A stretch of DNA of 47,176 nt from Bacteroidota bacterium (GTDB lineage Bacteria > Bacteroidota > Rhodothermia > Rhodothermales > UBA10348). Positions 35,553 to 43,239 of this stretch are shown piece after piece. Location of the stretch: positions 1 to 47,176 of the forward strand of contig JADFHF010000027.1 in the NCBI GenBank assembly GCA_022567305.1, given 5' to 3'. Each line of letters starts with the position of its first letter. Positions within the stretch are counted from its first letter, which is position 1. A model generated the notes under the pieces. That model saw nothing but the letters and a program-made list of their open reading frames with translations, was not told the DNA's origin and made no database searches. Position numbers and translations under genes: made by a program.

Positions 35553-36179
35553 ATGTATCAACTTCGGACAGAGAACATAGGCAAGCGATTTGGTCGACGA
35601 GTACTCTTTCGGAGGCTATCGATTGAAGCACGCCCGGAGCGTACGCTGGCCATCACGGGGTCAAACGGGTCTGGCAAATCAACGCTTATTCGAATACTCG
35701 CGGGAGTGATGAGACCAACACGTGGCGCAGTCCATCTGTCCATCGGAAACAGAGAAATCTCCGAAGAAGAAAGACCCATGTATGTCGGCCTGGTCGCACC
35801 GTATCTGAATCTCTACGATGCATTCACTCCCCGTGAAAACCTTCGATTTGTAGCAAAGGCGCGCAGAATCCGTGCGTTTCAAGATCGTATATCTGGGGTT
35901 CTCGAAAAGGTTGACCTTAGCGAGAGAGCAGATGATCCCGTCGGGACATTTTCCTCGGGTATGAAGCAGCGGCTCCGGTTTGCTTTTGCCCTCTTCACCG
36001 AACCGCCACTCTTACTACTCGATGAACCGTTTGCAAATCTGGATGCTAGCGGTGTAAGGTTGGTTCGAGCGATCATTCATCAAGCAAAGGGCGCCGGTCA
36101 GATTGTTATTGTGGCAACCAACAACGTGGACGAAGCCGCGTCGTGCGATGACTCGATCTGCATAGAGGATTTCCGCTAG
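35553..36179 (+). CDS. ABC transporter ATP-binding protein (CcmA-like)
   Basis: The 208-residue protein is a single nucleotide-binding domain. It has Walker A GSNGSGKST (36-44), the signature FSSGMKQR (133-140), Walker B LLLLDEP (153-159) and D-loop ANLD. The Q-loop glutamine is not found at its usual place (GLVAPYLNLYDAFTPRENL), and the H-loop histidine is replaced in VATNNVDEA (Asn190/Asn191). The size and the YLNLYDAFT segment resemble CcmA-type heme-exporter ATPases. No permease gene is next to it: the next gene is convergent comF with only three bases between stops. Its partner and cargo are therefore unknown. Confidence 0.83.
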   Translation: MYQLRTENIGKRFGRRVLFRRLSIEARPERTLAITGSNGSGKSTLIRILAGVMRPTRGAVHLSIGNREISEEERPMYVGLVAPYLNLYDAFTPRENLRFVAKARRIRAFQDRISGVLEKVDLSERADDPVGTFSSGMKQRLRFAFALFTEPPLLLLDEPFANLDASGVRLVRAIIHQAKGAGQIVIVATNNVDEAASCDDSICIEDFR

Positions 36180-36182
36180 CGG

Positions 36183-36872
36183 CTATTTTAAGCGAACGAG
36201 GCCTAGACTCGCCACACTGCAATCGCTGATTGGTGCCTTAGTCAGGGTTCGGATCGCTGCAAGCATCGTGGCACCCGTTGTAATAACGTCGTCGACAATC
36301 AGAACATGAAGACCTCGAATGGTGTCCCCACGCCTGATCGCAAAAGCGTTTGAAAGATTTTCCAGTCGTTCAGCTCGACTCAAGCGAACCTGCGATCTCG
36401 ACAGGTGCTTTCTACTCAAAACATCTGCCGAAACGAAGGCTCCGAGTTCACTGCTGATGCCAACGGCCAGGGCTTCTGCTTGATTGAATCCCCGTTCAAG
36501 TACACGGATGGGGTGTAGCGGTACGGGGATGACCACGTCGGGAAGATTCCGTCGGCTTTCATTCGCCGCGGTCAAGAGTTGCCGGGCGATGCATCTTCCC
36601 AGGAATTGCCCCAAGCGATACCCCTCCCTGTATTTGAGCCTCTGATGGAGTGTTTTAACTGGCCCGTTCCGGTCGTAGTACCATAGCGACACGGCAAACT
36701 CCAGCTGTTGCTGATTTTCAGTCGGGTCCAGAATTCTTCGGACGTCATCGTCCCGGGGTGATTCAAGCATTGAGAGACAGTAGGAGCAGATCGGGATGGG
36801 GGAAAGCATGGAAACAAATCCACACGCTACACACTTCGTTGGAAATATCAGCCCGCTAATACTTTTTCTCAC
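36183..36872 (-). CDS. comF: ComF family phosphoribosyltransferase-like protein
   Basis: ComF proteins are linked to natural DNA uptake and to replication/repair of single strands. The 229-residue protein has an N-terminal zinc knuckle (Cys14, Cys17, Cys29, Cys32 in CVACG and CSYC). It also has a type I phosphoribosyltransferase fold with VVIPVPLHPIRVLERGFNQA and the PRPP-binding loop VLIVDDVITTGATM. The start is GTG, and a CGGGTA/TACCCG stem abuts it. No other competence genes are in the window, so a role in transformation is not proven. Confidence 0.9.
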   Translation of the reverse strand: MRKSISGLIFPTKCVACGFVSMLSPIPICSYCLSMLESPRDDDVRRILDPTENQQQLEFAVSLWYYDRNGPVKTLHQRLKYREGYRLGQFLGRCIARQLLTAANESRRNLPDVVIPVPLHPIRVLERGFNQAEALAVGISSELGAFVSADVLSRKHLSRSQVRLSRAERLENLSNAFAIRRGDTIRGLHVLIVDDVITTGATMLAAIRTLTKAPISDCSVASLGLVRLK

Positions 36873-36888
36873 GGGTAACTTCTACCCG
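36872..36888 (-). promoter_or_regulatory. Hairpin abutting the comF start codon
   Basis: CGGGTA and TACCCG form a perfect 6-bp stem with a five-base loop. Its last base on the minus strand is the first base of the comF GTG. In the mRNA it would occupy the place of a ribosome-binding site and could lower translation. It could also be a regulator site. No function is established. Confidence 0.3.
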
Positions 36889-37057
36889 ATCGCAAGTTCA
36901 TTGTCACCCGGGATGGATTGGATGAGGATCGCGTAAAATGATGACTCAAACTGGAATCCGTCTCAGGCTCAGGTACACGAGATGCTCAAAAGTTGTATCA
37001 TGCTGACGTGTTGTTAGAGGACAAGAGACCGAATTTTGTAACGGTGAGCGTAAGGGT

Positions 37058-37291
37058 ATGGCAACGAGAAAACGCAAAGGAATGCTGATTAAGAATACGA
37101 ACACGTATTCGGTTGAGATCGCCATGAAATCCCGGGAGATTCGTCTCGCACCAGGTGATGAGGCGTTATTAACCGCGGAAGAAGTGTTGGATCCGGAGCT
37201 TCGTGCAAAGTTGCAGATTCGGGCCGTTTCAATTGTTCGGCCTGCCACGGATGAAGAAGAGGGCGGAGAAAATGATTCGAATGATGATTGA
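37058..37291 (+). CDS. Small conserved-looking protein of unknown function
   Basis: The 77-residue protein begins with a basic stretch (ATRKRKGMLIKN), continues with a compact alpha/beta-like core (NTYSVEIAMKSREIRLAPGD, EALLTAEEVLDPELRAKLQI) and ends in a strongly acidic tail (DEEEGGENDSNDD). No membrane segment or cysteine is present. I do not recognise a family. It is the best ORF in this interval, and its mixed-charge layout looks like a real protein. It lies 39 bases before the DUF3524 glycosyltransferase, so the two may be co-transcribed. The 185 bases upstream, shared with divergent comF, hold the hairpin at the comF start and nothing else obvious. Confidence 0.6.
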   Translation: MATRKRKGMLIKNTNTYSVEIAMKSREIRLAPGDEALLTAEEVLDPELRAKLQIRAVSIVRPATDEEEGGENDSNDD

Positions 37292-37330
37292 ACGATTCTT
37301 CGATTGATGTCTTAGAAGGGATAGGTCTGG

Positions 37331-38491
37331 ATGAAAGTACTCGCGCTCGAACCCTGGTATGGCGGCTCACACAAGGCTTTTCTGGATGGCCTGATGAAGT
37401 ACAGTCGACACGAATTCGACTCCGTGACCATGACCGCCCGATTCTGGAAATGGCGGATGCATGGTGGGGCCGTGACCATGGCCCGGAAGGCTGAGGAGCT
37501 TGTCAAGAAGGGAAATATGCCTGACGTGATCTTCGCAACAGACATGGTGAATGTTCCCGCTTTTCTTGCCTTCACGCGGCGATATTTTTCGGATGTCCCC
37601 GTGGTTCTATATATGCACGAGAATCAGCTGACCTATCCGATTCAGGAAGAACAAAAAAGGGATTTTACTTACGCTTACATCAATTATCTCTCTTGTTTGG
37701 CGGCCGACCATGTTCTTTTTAATTCTCAGTTCCACTACGATGAATTTATGGAGGCCTTGCCCGGTCTTCTCCGTCAATTTCCTGACTATACGCACTTGAA
37801 CACGGCTGCGGAGATCCGAGATCGGTGCTCCGTTCTACACCTCGGGATGAAACTGTACGATCACGACAAATTCGCCACGGACTTTACTCAGCATGAATGG
37901 GGCCCCGGTATGCGTCCGCCGATCGTCCTTTGGAATCAGAGATGGGAATACGACAAGGATCCGGAGGCATTTTTCCGCCTAATGAATCGGCTGGACGATG
38001 CGGGATTTTTATTCCGACTGATTCTGGCCGGTGAACATTTCGAGGTGCTGCCCGTCGAGTTCGAAAGAGCCTTCGAACGATACGCCGAGCGAATACTACA
38101 CTACGGCTACGCGGAGGACTTCGCCGAGTATAGCAAACTGCTCCATCGTGCCGACATCGTGATATCCACGTCGATTCACGAGTTTTTTGGGATTGCCATA
38201 CTAGAGGCGATTTATTGTGGCTGCCATCCCCTGTTACCGGAGCGACTTTCGTATCCGGAGCTCGTCCCTGCGTCGCTTCATCGGCCCCTCTTGCACGCGC
38301 CCGTCCTGTACGAGGACGAAGAGGATCTATTCTCCACCATGAAGAAGATTCTCAGCGGAAACGAGAAGCCCTTACCGCTTTCGACACTGAAAGGGATATC
38401 AAAGCACTTGGAATGGAGCCAGCATGTTGATCGATACGACGATCTGCTGGAAGAAGTAGTCCAGCGTCGTCAGGAGACTATTCGCGCGTAG
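37331..38491 (+). CDS. DUF3524 glycosyltransferase, tRNA-queuosine alpha-mannosyltransferase-like
   Basis: The 386-residue protein opens with the hallmark of the DUF3524 family, LALEPWYGGSHKAFLDGLMK, followed by ARFWKWRMHGGAVTMARKAE. This family includes vertebrate GTDC1 (QTMAN), which mannosylates queuosine in tRNA-Asp. The GT-B core is seen in YMHENQLTYPI and FNSQFHYDEFM. The nucleotide-sugar-binding half has LWNQRWEYDKDPEAFFRLMN, STSIHEFFGIAILEAIYCGC and LPERLSYPEL. The function in bacteria is not assigned by sequence: it could modify queuosine or another nucleoside, or use a different acceptor. Transfer of a mannose-like sugar is inference from the family. Confidence 0.82.
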   Translation: MKVLALEPWYGGSHKAFLDGLMKYSRHEFDSVTMTARFWKWRMHGGAVTMARKAEELVKKGNMPDVIFATDMVNVPAFLAFTRRYFSDVPVVLYMHENQLTYPIQEEQKRDFTYAYINYLSCLAADHVLFNSQFHYDEFMEALPGLLRQFPDYTHLNTAAEIRDRCSVLHLGMKLYDHDKFATDFTQHEWGPGMRPPIVLWNQRWEYDKDPEAFFRLMNRLDDAGFLFRLILAGEHFEVLPVEFERAFERYAERILHYGYAEDFAEYSKLLHRADIVISTSIHEFFGIAILEAIYCGCHPLLPERLSYPELVPASLHRPLLHAPVLYEDEEDLFSTMKKILSGNEKPLPLSTLKGISKHLEWSQHVDRYDDLLEEVVQRRQETIRA

Positions 38492-38501
38492 TCGGGTTCG
38501 G

Positions 38502-39740
38502 CTATCCCATATTGCCTACCATCGCATCGGCGAATTCGCTGCACTTCAAGAGTGTGGCATCGTCCATCAGCCTCTCGAAGTCGTAGGTCACCCGTTTTTG
38601 GGAAATGGTTTTTTCCAGGGATGAGACGATCTGATCGGCTGCTTCACCCCAACCTATGTATCGGAACATCATTTCACCGGACAGAATAACGGAGCCGGGA
38701 TTGACCTTATCCTGATTCGCATACTTGGGGGCCGTTCCGTGAGTCGCTTCAAAAATCGCCAGGCCCGTCTCGTAGTTGATATTCGCACCCGGAGCGATCC
38801 CGATACCGCCGACCTGCGCAGCGAGAGCATCGGAAATGTAGTCGCCGTTCAGGTTCATCGTCGCGATGACATCATATTCGGCTGAACGAGTCAGAATCTG
38901 TTGCAGGAATGCATCGGCAATGACGTCTTTGATAACCGTACCATTCGGGAGTTTGCACCAGGGGCCGCCGTTCCATTCTTCAGCGCCGAACTCCTCTTTT
39001 GCCAGTTCATATCCCCAGTCGCGAAACGCCCCCTCAGTGAACTTCATGATGTTCCCTTTGTGCACAAGCGTAACGCTCTCCTTGTTTTCGTCCACCGCGT
39101 ACTGAATAGCGGATCGGACCAGTCGACGTGTGCCCTCTTTCGAAATCGGTTTGATTCCAATACCGCTGGATTCTGGAAATCGAATAGAGGAAACTCCAAG
39201 TTCATCCTGTAGAAACGAAACGAGACGCTTCACCTCATCTGTTCCTTCAGCGTACTCAATCCCAGCATAGATGTCCTCTGAGTTTTCCCGGAATATGATC
39301 ATGTCAATGAGCTCCGGTTTCTTGACGGGTGATGGCACTCCTGCGAAATACCGTATTGGGCGAACGCAGGCAAAAAGATCGAGTTTTTGCCGAAGAGCCA
39401 CGTTGAGAGATCGAAAACCGCCTCCGACGGGCGTAGTGAGAGGTCCCTTAATCGCAACCACATAGTTGGCAATCGCAGTCAAAGTGTCTTCGGGTAACCA
39501 TTCTCCAGTTTGCGCGAACGCCTTTTCACCAGCGAGTACTTCGAACCAGACAATTTTTCGGGTTTCACCGTAGGCCCTCGCGACGGCCTGGTCGAAAACG
39601 TGCTGTGCAGCTCTCCATACGTCCGGCCCAATTCCATCTCCCTCAATAAAGGGAATCACGGGACGATCGGGTACGCGCAAGCCATCGTCACCCTTTAAAA
39701 TGGGTTCTCCGTCGGTCGGGGGAATGAGATTTTTGTACAT
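38502..39740 (-). CDS. icd: Isocitrate dehydrogenase (NADP)
   Basis: This TCA-cycle enzyme oxidises isocitrate to 2-oxoglutarate and CO2. The 412-residue protein is of the homodimeric E. coli type: [16 protein letters not shown], the substrate loop [20 protein letters not shown] with Ser111 at the place of the phosphorylated Ser113 of E. coli, and [33 protein letters not shown] supplies metal and active-site residues. [17 protein letters not shown] carries the Lys-Tyr pair and Val that favour NADP. No isocitrate dehydrogenase kinase gene is in the window. It is transcribed leftward and converges on the DUF3524 gene across ten bases. Confidence 0.95.
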   Translation of the reverse strand: MYKNLIPPTDGEPILKGDDGLRVPDRPVIPFIEGDGIGPDVWRAAQHVFDQAVARAYGETRKIVWFEVLAGEKAFAQTGEWLPEDTLTAIANYVVAIKGPLTTPVGGGFRSLNVALRQKLDLFACVRPIRYFAGVPSPVKKPELIDMIIFRENSEDIYAGIEYAEGTDEVKRLVSFLQDELGVSSIRFPESSGIGIKPISKEGTRRLVRSAIQYAVDENKESVTLVHKGNIMKFTEGAFRDWGYELAKEEFGAEEWNGGPWCKLPNGTVIKDVIADAFLQQILTRSAEYDVIATMNLNGDYISDALAAQVGGIGIAPGANINYETGLAIFEATHGTAPKYANQDKVNPGSVILSGEMMFRYIGWGEAADQIVSSLEKTISQKRVTYDFERLMDDATLLKCSEFADAMVGNMG

Positions 39741-39845
39741 AAACTCCGAAGTCTATCAGCAAATGGTGGCGGTGAAGCCGGGCCCGAAGATAAGGTGGAT
39801 GCTCCTAAGTCGAGGGGAGGATCCCGTGAATCCAGGTAGCTGACG

Positions 39846-40589
39846 TTAGAGCTTTCGGAAAATCGAACGCAAGCGGAGTTCCCAGACTTTTAGTATCGCT
39901 TCGCGCACAATCGATTTGGTCATCTTGGATTCGCCGTCAGTACGTTCAGTAAATACGATGGGCACTTCATCAATTCGAAAACCCAACTTCCATGCTCGGT
40001 AGTTAATCTCAATTTGAAAAGAATACCCATTGGATTTAACGCGGTCCAGCGGAATCGCCTCAAGAACCCGCCGATGGATGCATTTGTAGCCCGACGTGAC
40101 ATCTTGAAGGGGAAGCCTGGTGATCATTCGAGTATAGATGCCCGCACTGTAAGAAAGAATCAATCTGGACAGAGGCCAATTCATGATTCGAACGCCGCCG
40201 ATATAGCGGGAGCCCACGACCAGATCGGATTCGCCGGTTGCCACAGGACGGATGAGTCGCGGTAGATCTTTGGGATCGTGTGAACGGTCTGCGTCCATCT
40301 CGCAGACCAGTTCAAACTTCTTATCCAAAGCAAATCTGAACCCTTCTAAGTAGGCAGTGCCCAGGCCAAGCTTTCCGGCTCGTTCAATCAGATGTACTCG
40401 CCCCGGATATTCTTGGGCAGATGCTTTCACCAGGAGGGCTGTTCCGTCCGGGGATGCATCGTCGATGACGAGGGCACTCAGATCATCAGGAAGGCTCATG
40501 ATCTCAGAAATGACGGTGGCAATATTCTCAGCCTCGTTGAAGGTTGGAACAATCACAAGCGTCTTTTGACGGAAGGAATCTTGGTCCAA
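39846..40589 (-). CDS. Polyprenol monophosphomannose synthase-like glycosyltransferase (GT2)
   Basis: The 247-residue protein is a compact GT2 enzyme of the dolichol-phosphate mannose synthase type, which moves mannose (or a related sugar) from a nucleotide sugar onto a polyprenyl phosphate. Motifs are VIVPTFNEAENIATVI, VIDDASPDGT, the DxD-like MDADRSHDP (Asp99, Asp101), VVGSRYIGGVRIMNWPLSR and DVTSGYKCIHRRVLEAIPLD. The C-terminal ERTDGESKMTKSIVREAI holds the usual basic end. No membrane span is visible, as in the shortest members. It lies 105 bases upstream of icd on the same strand, with no gene in between. The lipid-linked sugar may feed protein or envelope glycosylation. Confidence 0.9.
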   Translation of the reverse strand: MDQDSFRQKTLVIVPTFNEAENIATVISEIMSLPDDLSALVIDDASPDGTALLVKASAQEYPGRVHLIERAGKLGLGTAYLEGFRFALDKKFELVCEMDADRSHDPKDLPRLIRPVATGESDLVVGSRYIGGVRIMNWPLSRLILSYSAGIYTRMITRLPLQDVTSGYKCIHRRVLEAIPLDRVKSNGYSFQIEINYRAWKLGFRIDEVPIVFTERTDGESKMTKSIVREAILKVWELRLRSIFRKL

Positions 40590-40734
40590 GTTTTCTGTGG
40601 TCAGGTCTTCTGATGAATGGACGAATAAACGGAAGATCTTCGTCTACGTCAAATCACAGAATCGTTGCTGAATCTGGCCCAACGTGTGCGGGGGATCAAA
40701 TGCTCACCCCCTAGCCAGGACTAACTCGAAATGG

Positions 40735-41010
40735 TCAATTACGATGGATATTCGCCTTCAAGAAATCGAGCGTGCGCTCAACGAGCTGGTCGGGTATAGA
40801 AATAGCTTTCTGCTCGTTGACCATTTCCACCGTTGCCTTGTACTGCTCGAAATAGGAGATGCACGCACTACAGTTGCTGAGGTGAGCCTGGAACTTTGCC
40901 CGGGTTTTTTCAGGTAGGGTTCCTTCCATGTATTCACAGAGGAATCGATTAACGTCTTCGCAGGACGGCCCGCGCATGAAGGGACGGAATACTAGTTTTA
41001 GTGGATTCAT
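40735..41010 (-). CDS. Zinc-finger (ZAS/zf-HC2) anti-sigma factor
   Basis: The 91-residue protein carries a classical anti-sigma zinc site: Cys17 or Cys25 in the first helix and His43-x3-Cys47-x2-Cys50 (AHLSNCSACISYF). It has no membrane segment, so it is a soluble one-domain regulator, possibly redox sensitive through the zinc cysteines. It lies 60 bases behind the ECF sigma gene on the same strand, the standard pairing. A GGGGG/CCCCC inverted repeat at 40690-40711 lies after its stop and may aid termination, though no T-run follows. Confidence 0.88.
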   Translation of the reverse strand: MNPLKLVFRPFMRGPSCEDVNRFLCEYMEGTLPEKTRAKFQAHLSNCSACISYFEQYKATVEMVNEQKAISIPDQLVERTLDFLKANIHRN

Positions 41011-41070
41011 GTTACCGTGATCTTATCTGGCCATCTAGTCTAGAAATCTACTCTGGCGATCGAAAAAAAT

Positions 41071-41670
41071 TCAGTCTCGAAAATGAGTTTCCAGCATACT
41101 TCGAAGCGCCTGCCGGGCTCGGTGAAGACGTACCCGAACGGCTCCACCGCTGATGTCAAGCATCTTGGAGACATCATCCGTCGAGTGCTCTTCGATGTCT
41201 CGTAGGATGACAACGGTTCGGTAATCGTCAGGTAATTGATCGATGGCATCATGAACGACACGCTGTCGTTCGGATTTTTCCGCAAGTTGTTGAGGGTTCC
41301 ATTGTTCGAAGGTTTGCGAAAACATGCCTCTTGAAAACGTCGGCTGCATGCGATCGATATCATGCTCGTCCAACGAACTGAGTCGCTTCGATTTACGAAA
41401 AGAAGCTCTGGCAAGATTAATCCCAATGGCGTAAAGCCATGTTGTAAACTTGGATTCTTTCCTAAACGTGTCCAAACCCAGATACGCTTGTAGAAATGTT
41501 TCTTGCAAGACGTTTTCGGCCTCGGCCTCGTCGTTTAGGATGCGCATGATCACCCGGAAGAGTCTGGGGCTTTCCGAGACGACGAGGTGCTCGAATGCCC
41601 TCTGATCGCCCTTTAGGAGTGCTTCGATATCAATCCCGGGCTTCTTTGAAAGATCACTCGATTGCTTCAA
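41071..41670 (-). CDS. ECF RNA polymerase sigma factor
   Basis: The 199-residue protein contains sigma region 2 (about residues 25-95: RAFEHLVVSESPRLFRVIMR, DEAEAENVLQETFLQAYLGL, KFTTWLYAIGINLARASFRK) and region 4 (about 140-195: IDQLPDDYRTVVILRDIEEH, STDDVSKMLDISGGAVRVRL). A 40-residue linker separates them. It should form a regulatory pair with the zinc anti-sigma protein encoded next. Its 346-base upstream region is shared with the divergent pdh genes and contains several inverted repeats. It is not closely similar to the ECF factor at 16538. Confidence 0.93.
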   Translation of the reverse strand: MKQSSDLSKKPGIDIEALLKGDQRAFEHLVVSESPRLFRVIMRILNDEAEAENVLQETFLQAYLGLDTFRKESKFTTWLYAIGINLARASFRKSKRLSSLDEHDIDRMQPTFSRGMFSQTFEQWNPQQLAEKSERQRVVHDAIDQLPDDYRTVVILRDIEEHSTDDVSKMLDISGGAVRVRLHRARQALRSMLETHFRD

Positions 41671-42016
41671 CGTCGATGTAGCTGAGTTGCTAATGTCTTT
41701 GAGACGTTACAAGTTAACGGTTTTGTTCGACTCAACGAATCATGGGATGTTCACATCGGAGTCGTGATTCGACGTGGTACGAAGCGAAGATATCACTACA
41801 TGTAATTACAACTGAATTAAGTTCTGATTAATCTGGATACATCTGAATGACAAATGTCGTATCATGCCAACCCAGAATAGACCAATACCAATCCGTATCG
41901 GCCTATTTAAGGGCTTTTTTATCGGGGTCGGGTGTGCGGCGACTCTTGTGAGATTGGACTTAATCCATTCATCCGGTACGTCGAATCACTGTAGCAATCA
42001 TCCAAACCAATCAGGA
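41671..42016. other. Structured intergenic region between ECF sigma and pdhA
   Basis: I see no convincing gene in this divergent stretch. It contains GACTC (41729-41733) complementary to GAGTC (41759-41763), and CGAATCA (41736-41742) complementary to TGATTCG (41765-41771). The two pairs are interleaved, and a GATG-TTCA-CATC hairpin (41746-41757) sits between them. A perfect ten-base palindrome TGTAATTACA is at 41801-41810. Near 41901-41922 a weak GCC/GGGC stem is followed by TTTTTT. The pdhA reading frame is open back to 41864, but the translation there does not resemble E1 alpha and is taken as leader. Confidence 0.5.
41801..41810. promoter_or_regulatory. Palindrome TGTAATTACA, possible regulator site
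   Basis: The ten bases are a perfect palindrome in an AT-rich part of the sigma/pdhA intergenic region. Sites of this form often bind dimeric repressors. Its distance from the pdhA start at 42017 would suit a site near a pdh promoter. No regulator can be named from the sequence. Confidence 0.3.
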
Positions 42017-43189
42017 ATGGCTAACGAGATCCAGCGAAACAAGACCCAGTCAAAACGCTCCGCCAAAACATCAAAGAGTACGGCTACGCGAACACGGGCC
42101 CCTAAAACCAGAGCGCCTGCATCTACGAACGCGAATTTTCCGGACGAGATTAATATTTCGCTGACGTTTGAAACCTATCCGGCTGGAAAGTACACTCACG
42201 GCGACGTGGGGTTGAGTGACCATCAGGTCCTTTCGATGTATCAGAACATGCTTCTCCAGCGGCGATTCGAGGAACGCGCAGCGCAGATGTACGGGAAGCA
42301 GAAGATTGGCGGCTTTTTGCATCTGTACATTGGACAGGAGGCCGTTTCAACTGGCTCGGCGGCTGCCATAAACATCGGCTCGGACTCCGTCATCACAGCC
42401 TATCGCGATCATGGACTGGGCCTGGCACTCGGAATGTCTGCGAATGAGTGTATGGCCGAATTGTTTGGAAAAGTCACGGGTTGCTCGCGCGGAAAAGGCG
42501 GTTCTATGCATTTCTTTTCCAAAGAGTGTCGCCTTTTTGGCGGTCATGGCATCGTGGGCGCCCACGTTCCCGTCGGCGTAGGAATTGCATTTGCTCATAA
42601 ATACAAGGACGATGGTGGAATTTGCCTCATCTATTTCGGAGACGGTGCCGTAGGACAGGGGGCCGTTCACGAGGCCAGTAATTTGGCGTCGCTCTACGAG
42701 CTGCCTGCGATACTCATTATCGAGAATAACGAGTATGCCATGGGCACGGCGATACACCGCGCTTTTGCCGAACCCCGATTTACATATCACGCTGTGAGCT
42801 ATGACATGCCGGCGGCGGTCGTGGATGGGATGGATGTCTTCAGTGTGTACAAGGCGATTCAGGTTCATGCCGATCTCGCCCGTCAAAGGAAACCTTCCAT
42901 TCTTGAAGTGAGGACGTACCGGTATCGAGGTCATTCGATGAGTGACCCTATGAACTATCGAACGAAGGAGGAGCTAGATTCGAAGAAGAACGAAGATCCG
43001 ATCCTCAGGCTAAAGGCATATATCGTTGAGCACCAGTTGGCGACGCTCAAAATCCTGGATCAGATCGACGAGGAGGTGAAGGAAGTCGTCCTTCGATCTG
43101 TGGAGTTTGCCGAGGAAAGCCCGGTTCCCGACTTGGACACGATCTACGAAAACATTTACGAGGAAAGCGATTATCCGTACCTGGTGTAG
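42017..43189 (+). CDS. pdhA: Pyruvate dehydrogenase E1 component, alpha subunit
   Basis: E1 alpha with E1 beta decarboxylates pyruvate using thiamine diphosphate. The ATG at 42017, preceded by CAGGA, gives 390 residues. An earlier ATG at 41864 would add 51 residues unlike the family. Even so, the first 45 residues are a Lys/Arg/Thr/Ala-rich low-complexity tail (such as KRSAKTSKSTATRTRAPKTR). The core includes GGFLHLYIGQEAVSTGSAAA, AYRDHGLGLALG, GKGGSMHFFSKECRLFGGHG and the thiamine/Mg motif GDGAVGQGAVHEASNLA ending in ENNEYAMGT. The phosphorylation-loop-like YRYRGHSMSDPMNYRTKEE is also present. It heads a pdhA-pdhB-pdhC operon. Confidence 0.94.
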   Translation: MANEIQRNKTQSKRSAKTSKSTATRTRAPKTRAPASTNANFPDEINISLTFETYPAGKYTHGDVGLSDHQVLSMYQNMLLQRRFEERAAQMYGKQKIGGFLHLYIGQEAVSTGSAAAINIGSDSVITAYRDHGLGLALGMSANECMAELFGKVTGCSRGKGGSMHFFSKECRLFGGHGIVGAHVPVGVGIAFAHKYKDDGGICLIYFGDGAVGQGAVHEASNLASLYELPAILIIENNEYAMGTAIHRAFAEPRFTYHAVSYDMPAAVVDGMDVFSVYKAIQVHADLARQRKPSILEVRTYRYRGHSMSDPMNYRTKEELDSKKNEDPILRLKAYIVEHQLATLKILDQIDEEVKEVVLRSVEFAEESPVPDLDTIYENIYEESDYPYLV

Positions 43190-43239
43190 TTCAGAGTACC
43201 CTTTGATTCAGGCTACACGGTACGAACAGATTAAGTTTT

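Noticed and set aside
41864-42016. Upstream 51-codon extension of pdhA
   Set aside because: The residues do not resemble E1 alpha, and a better start with CAGGA before it lies at 42017.
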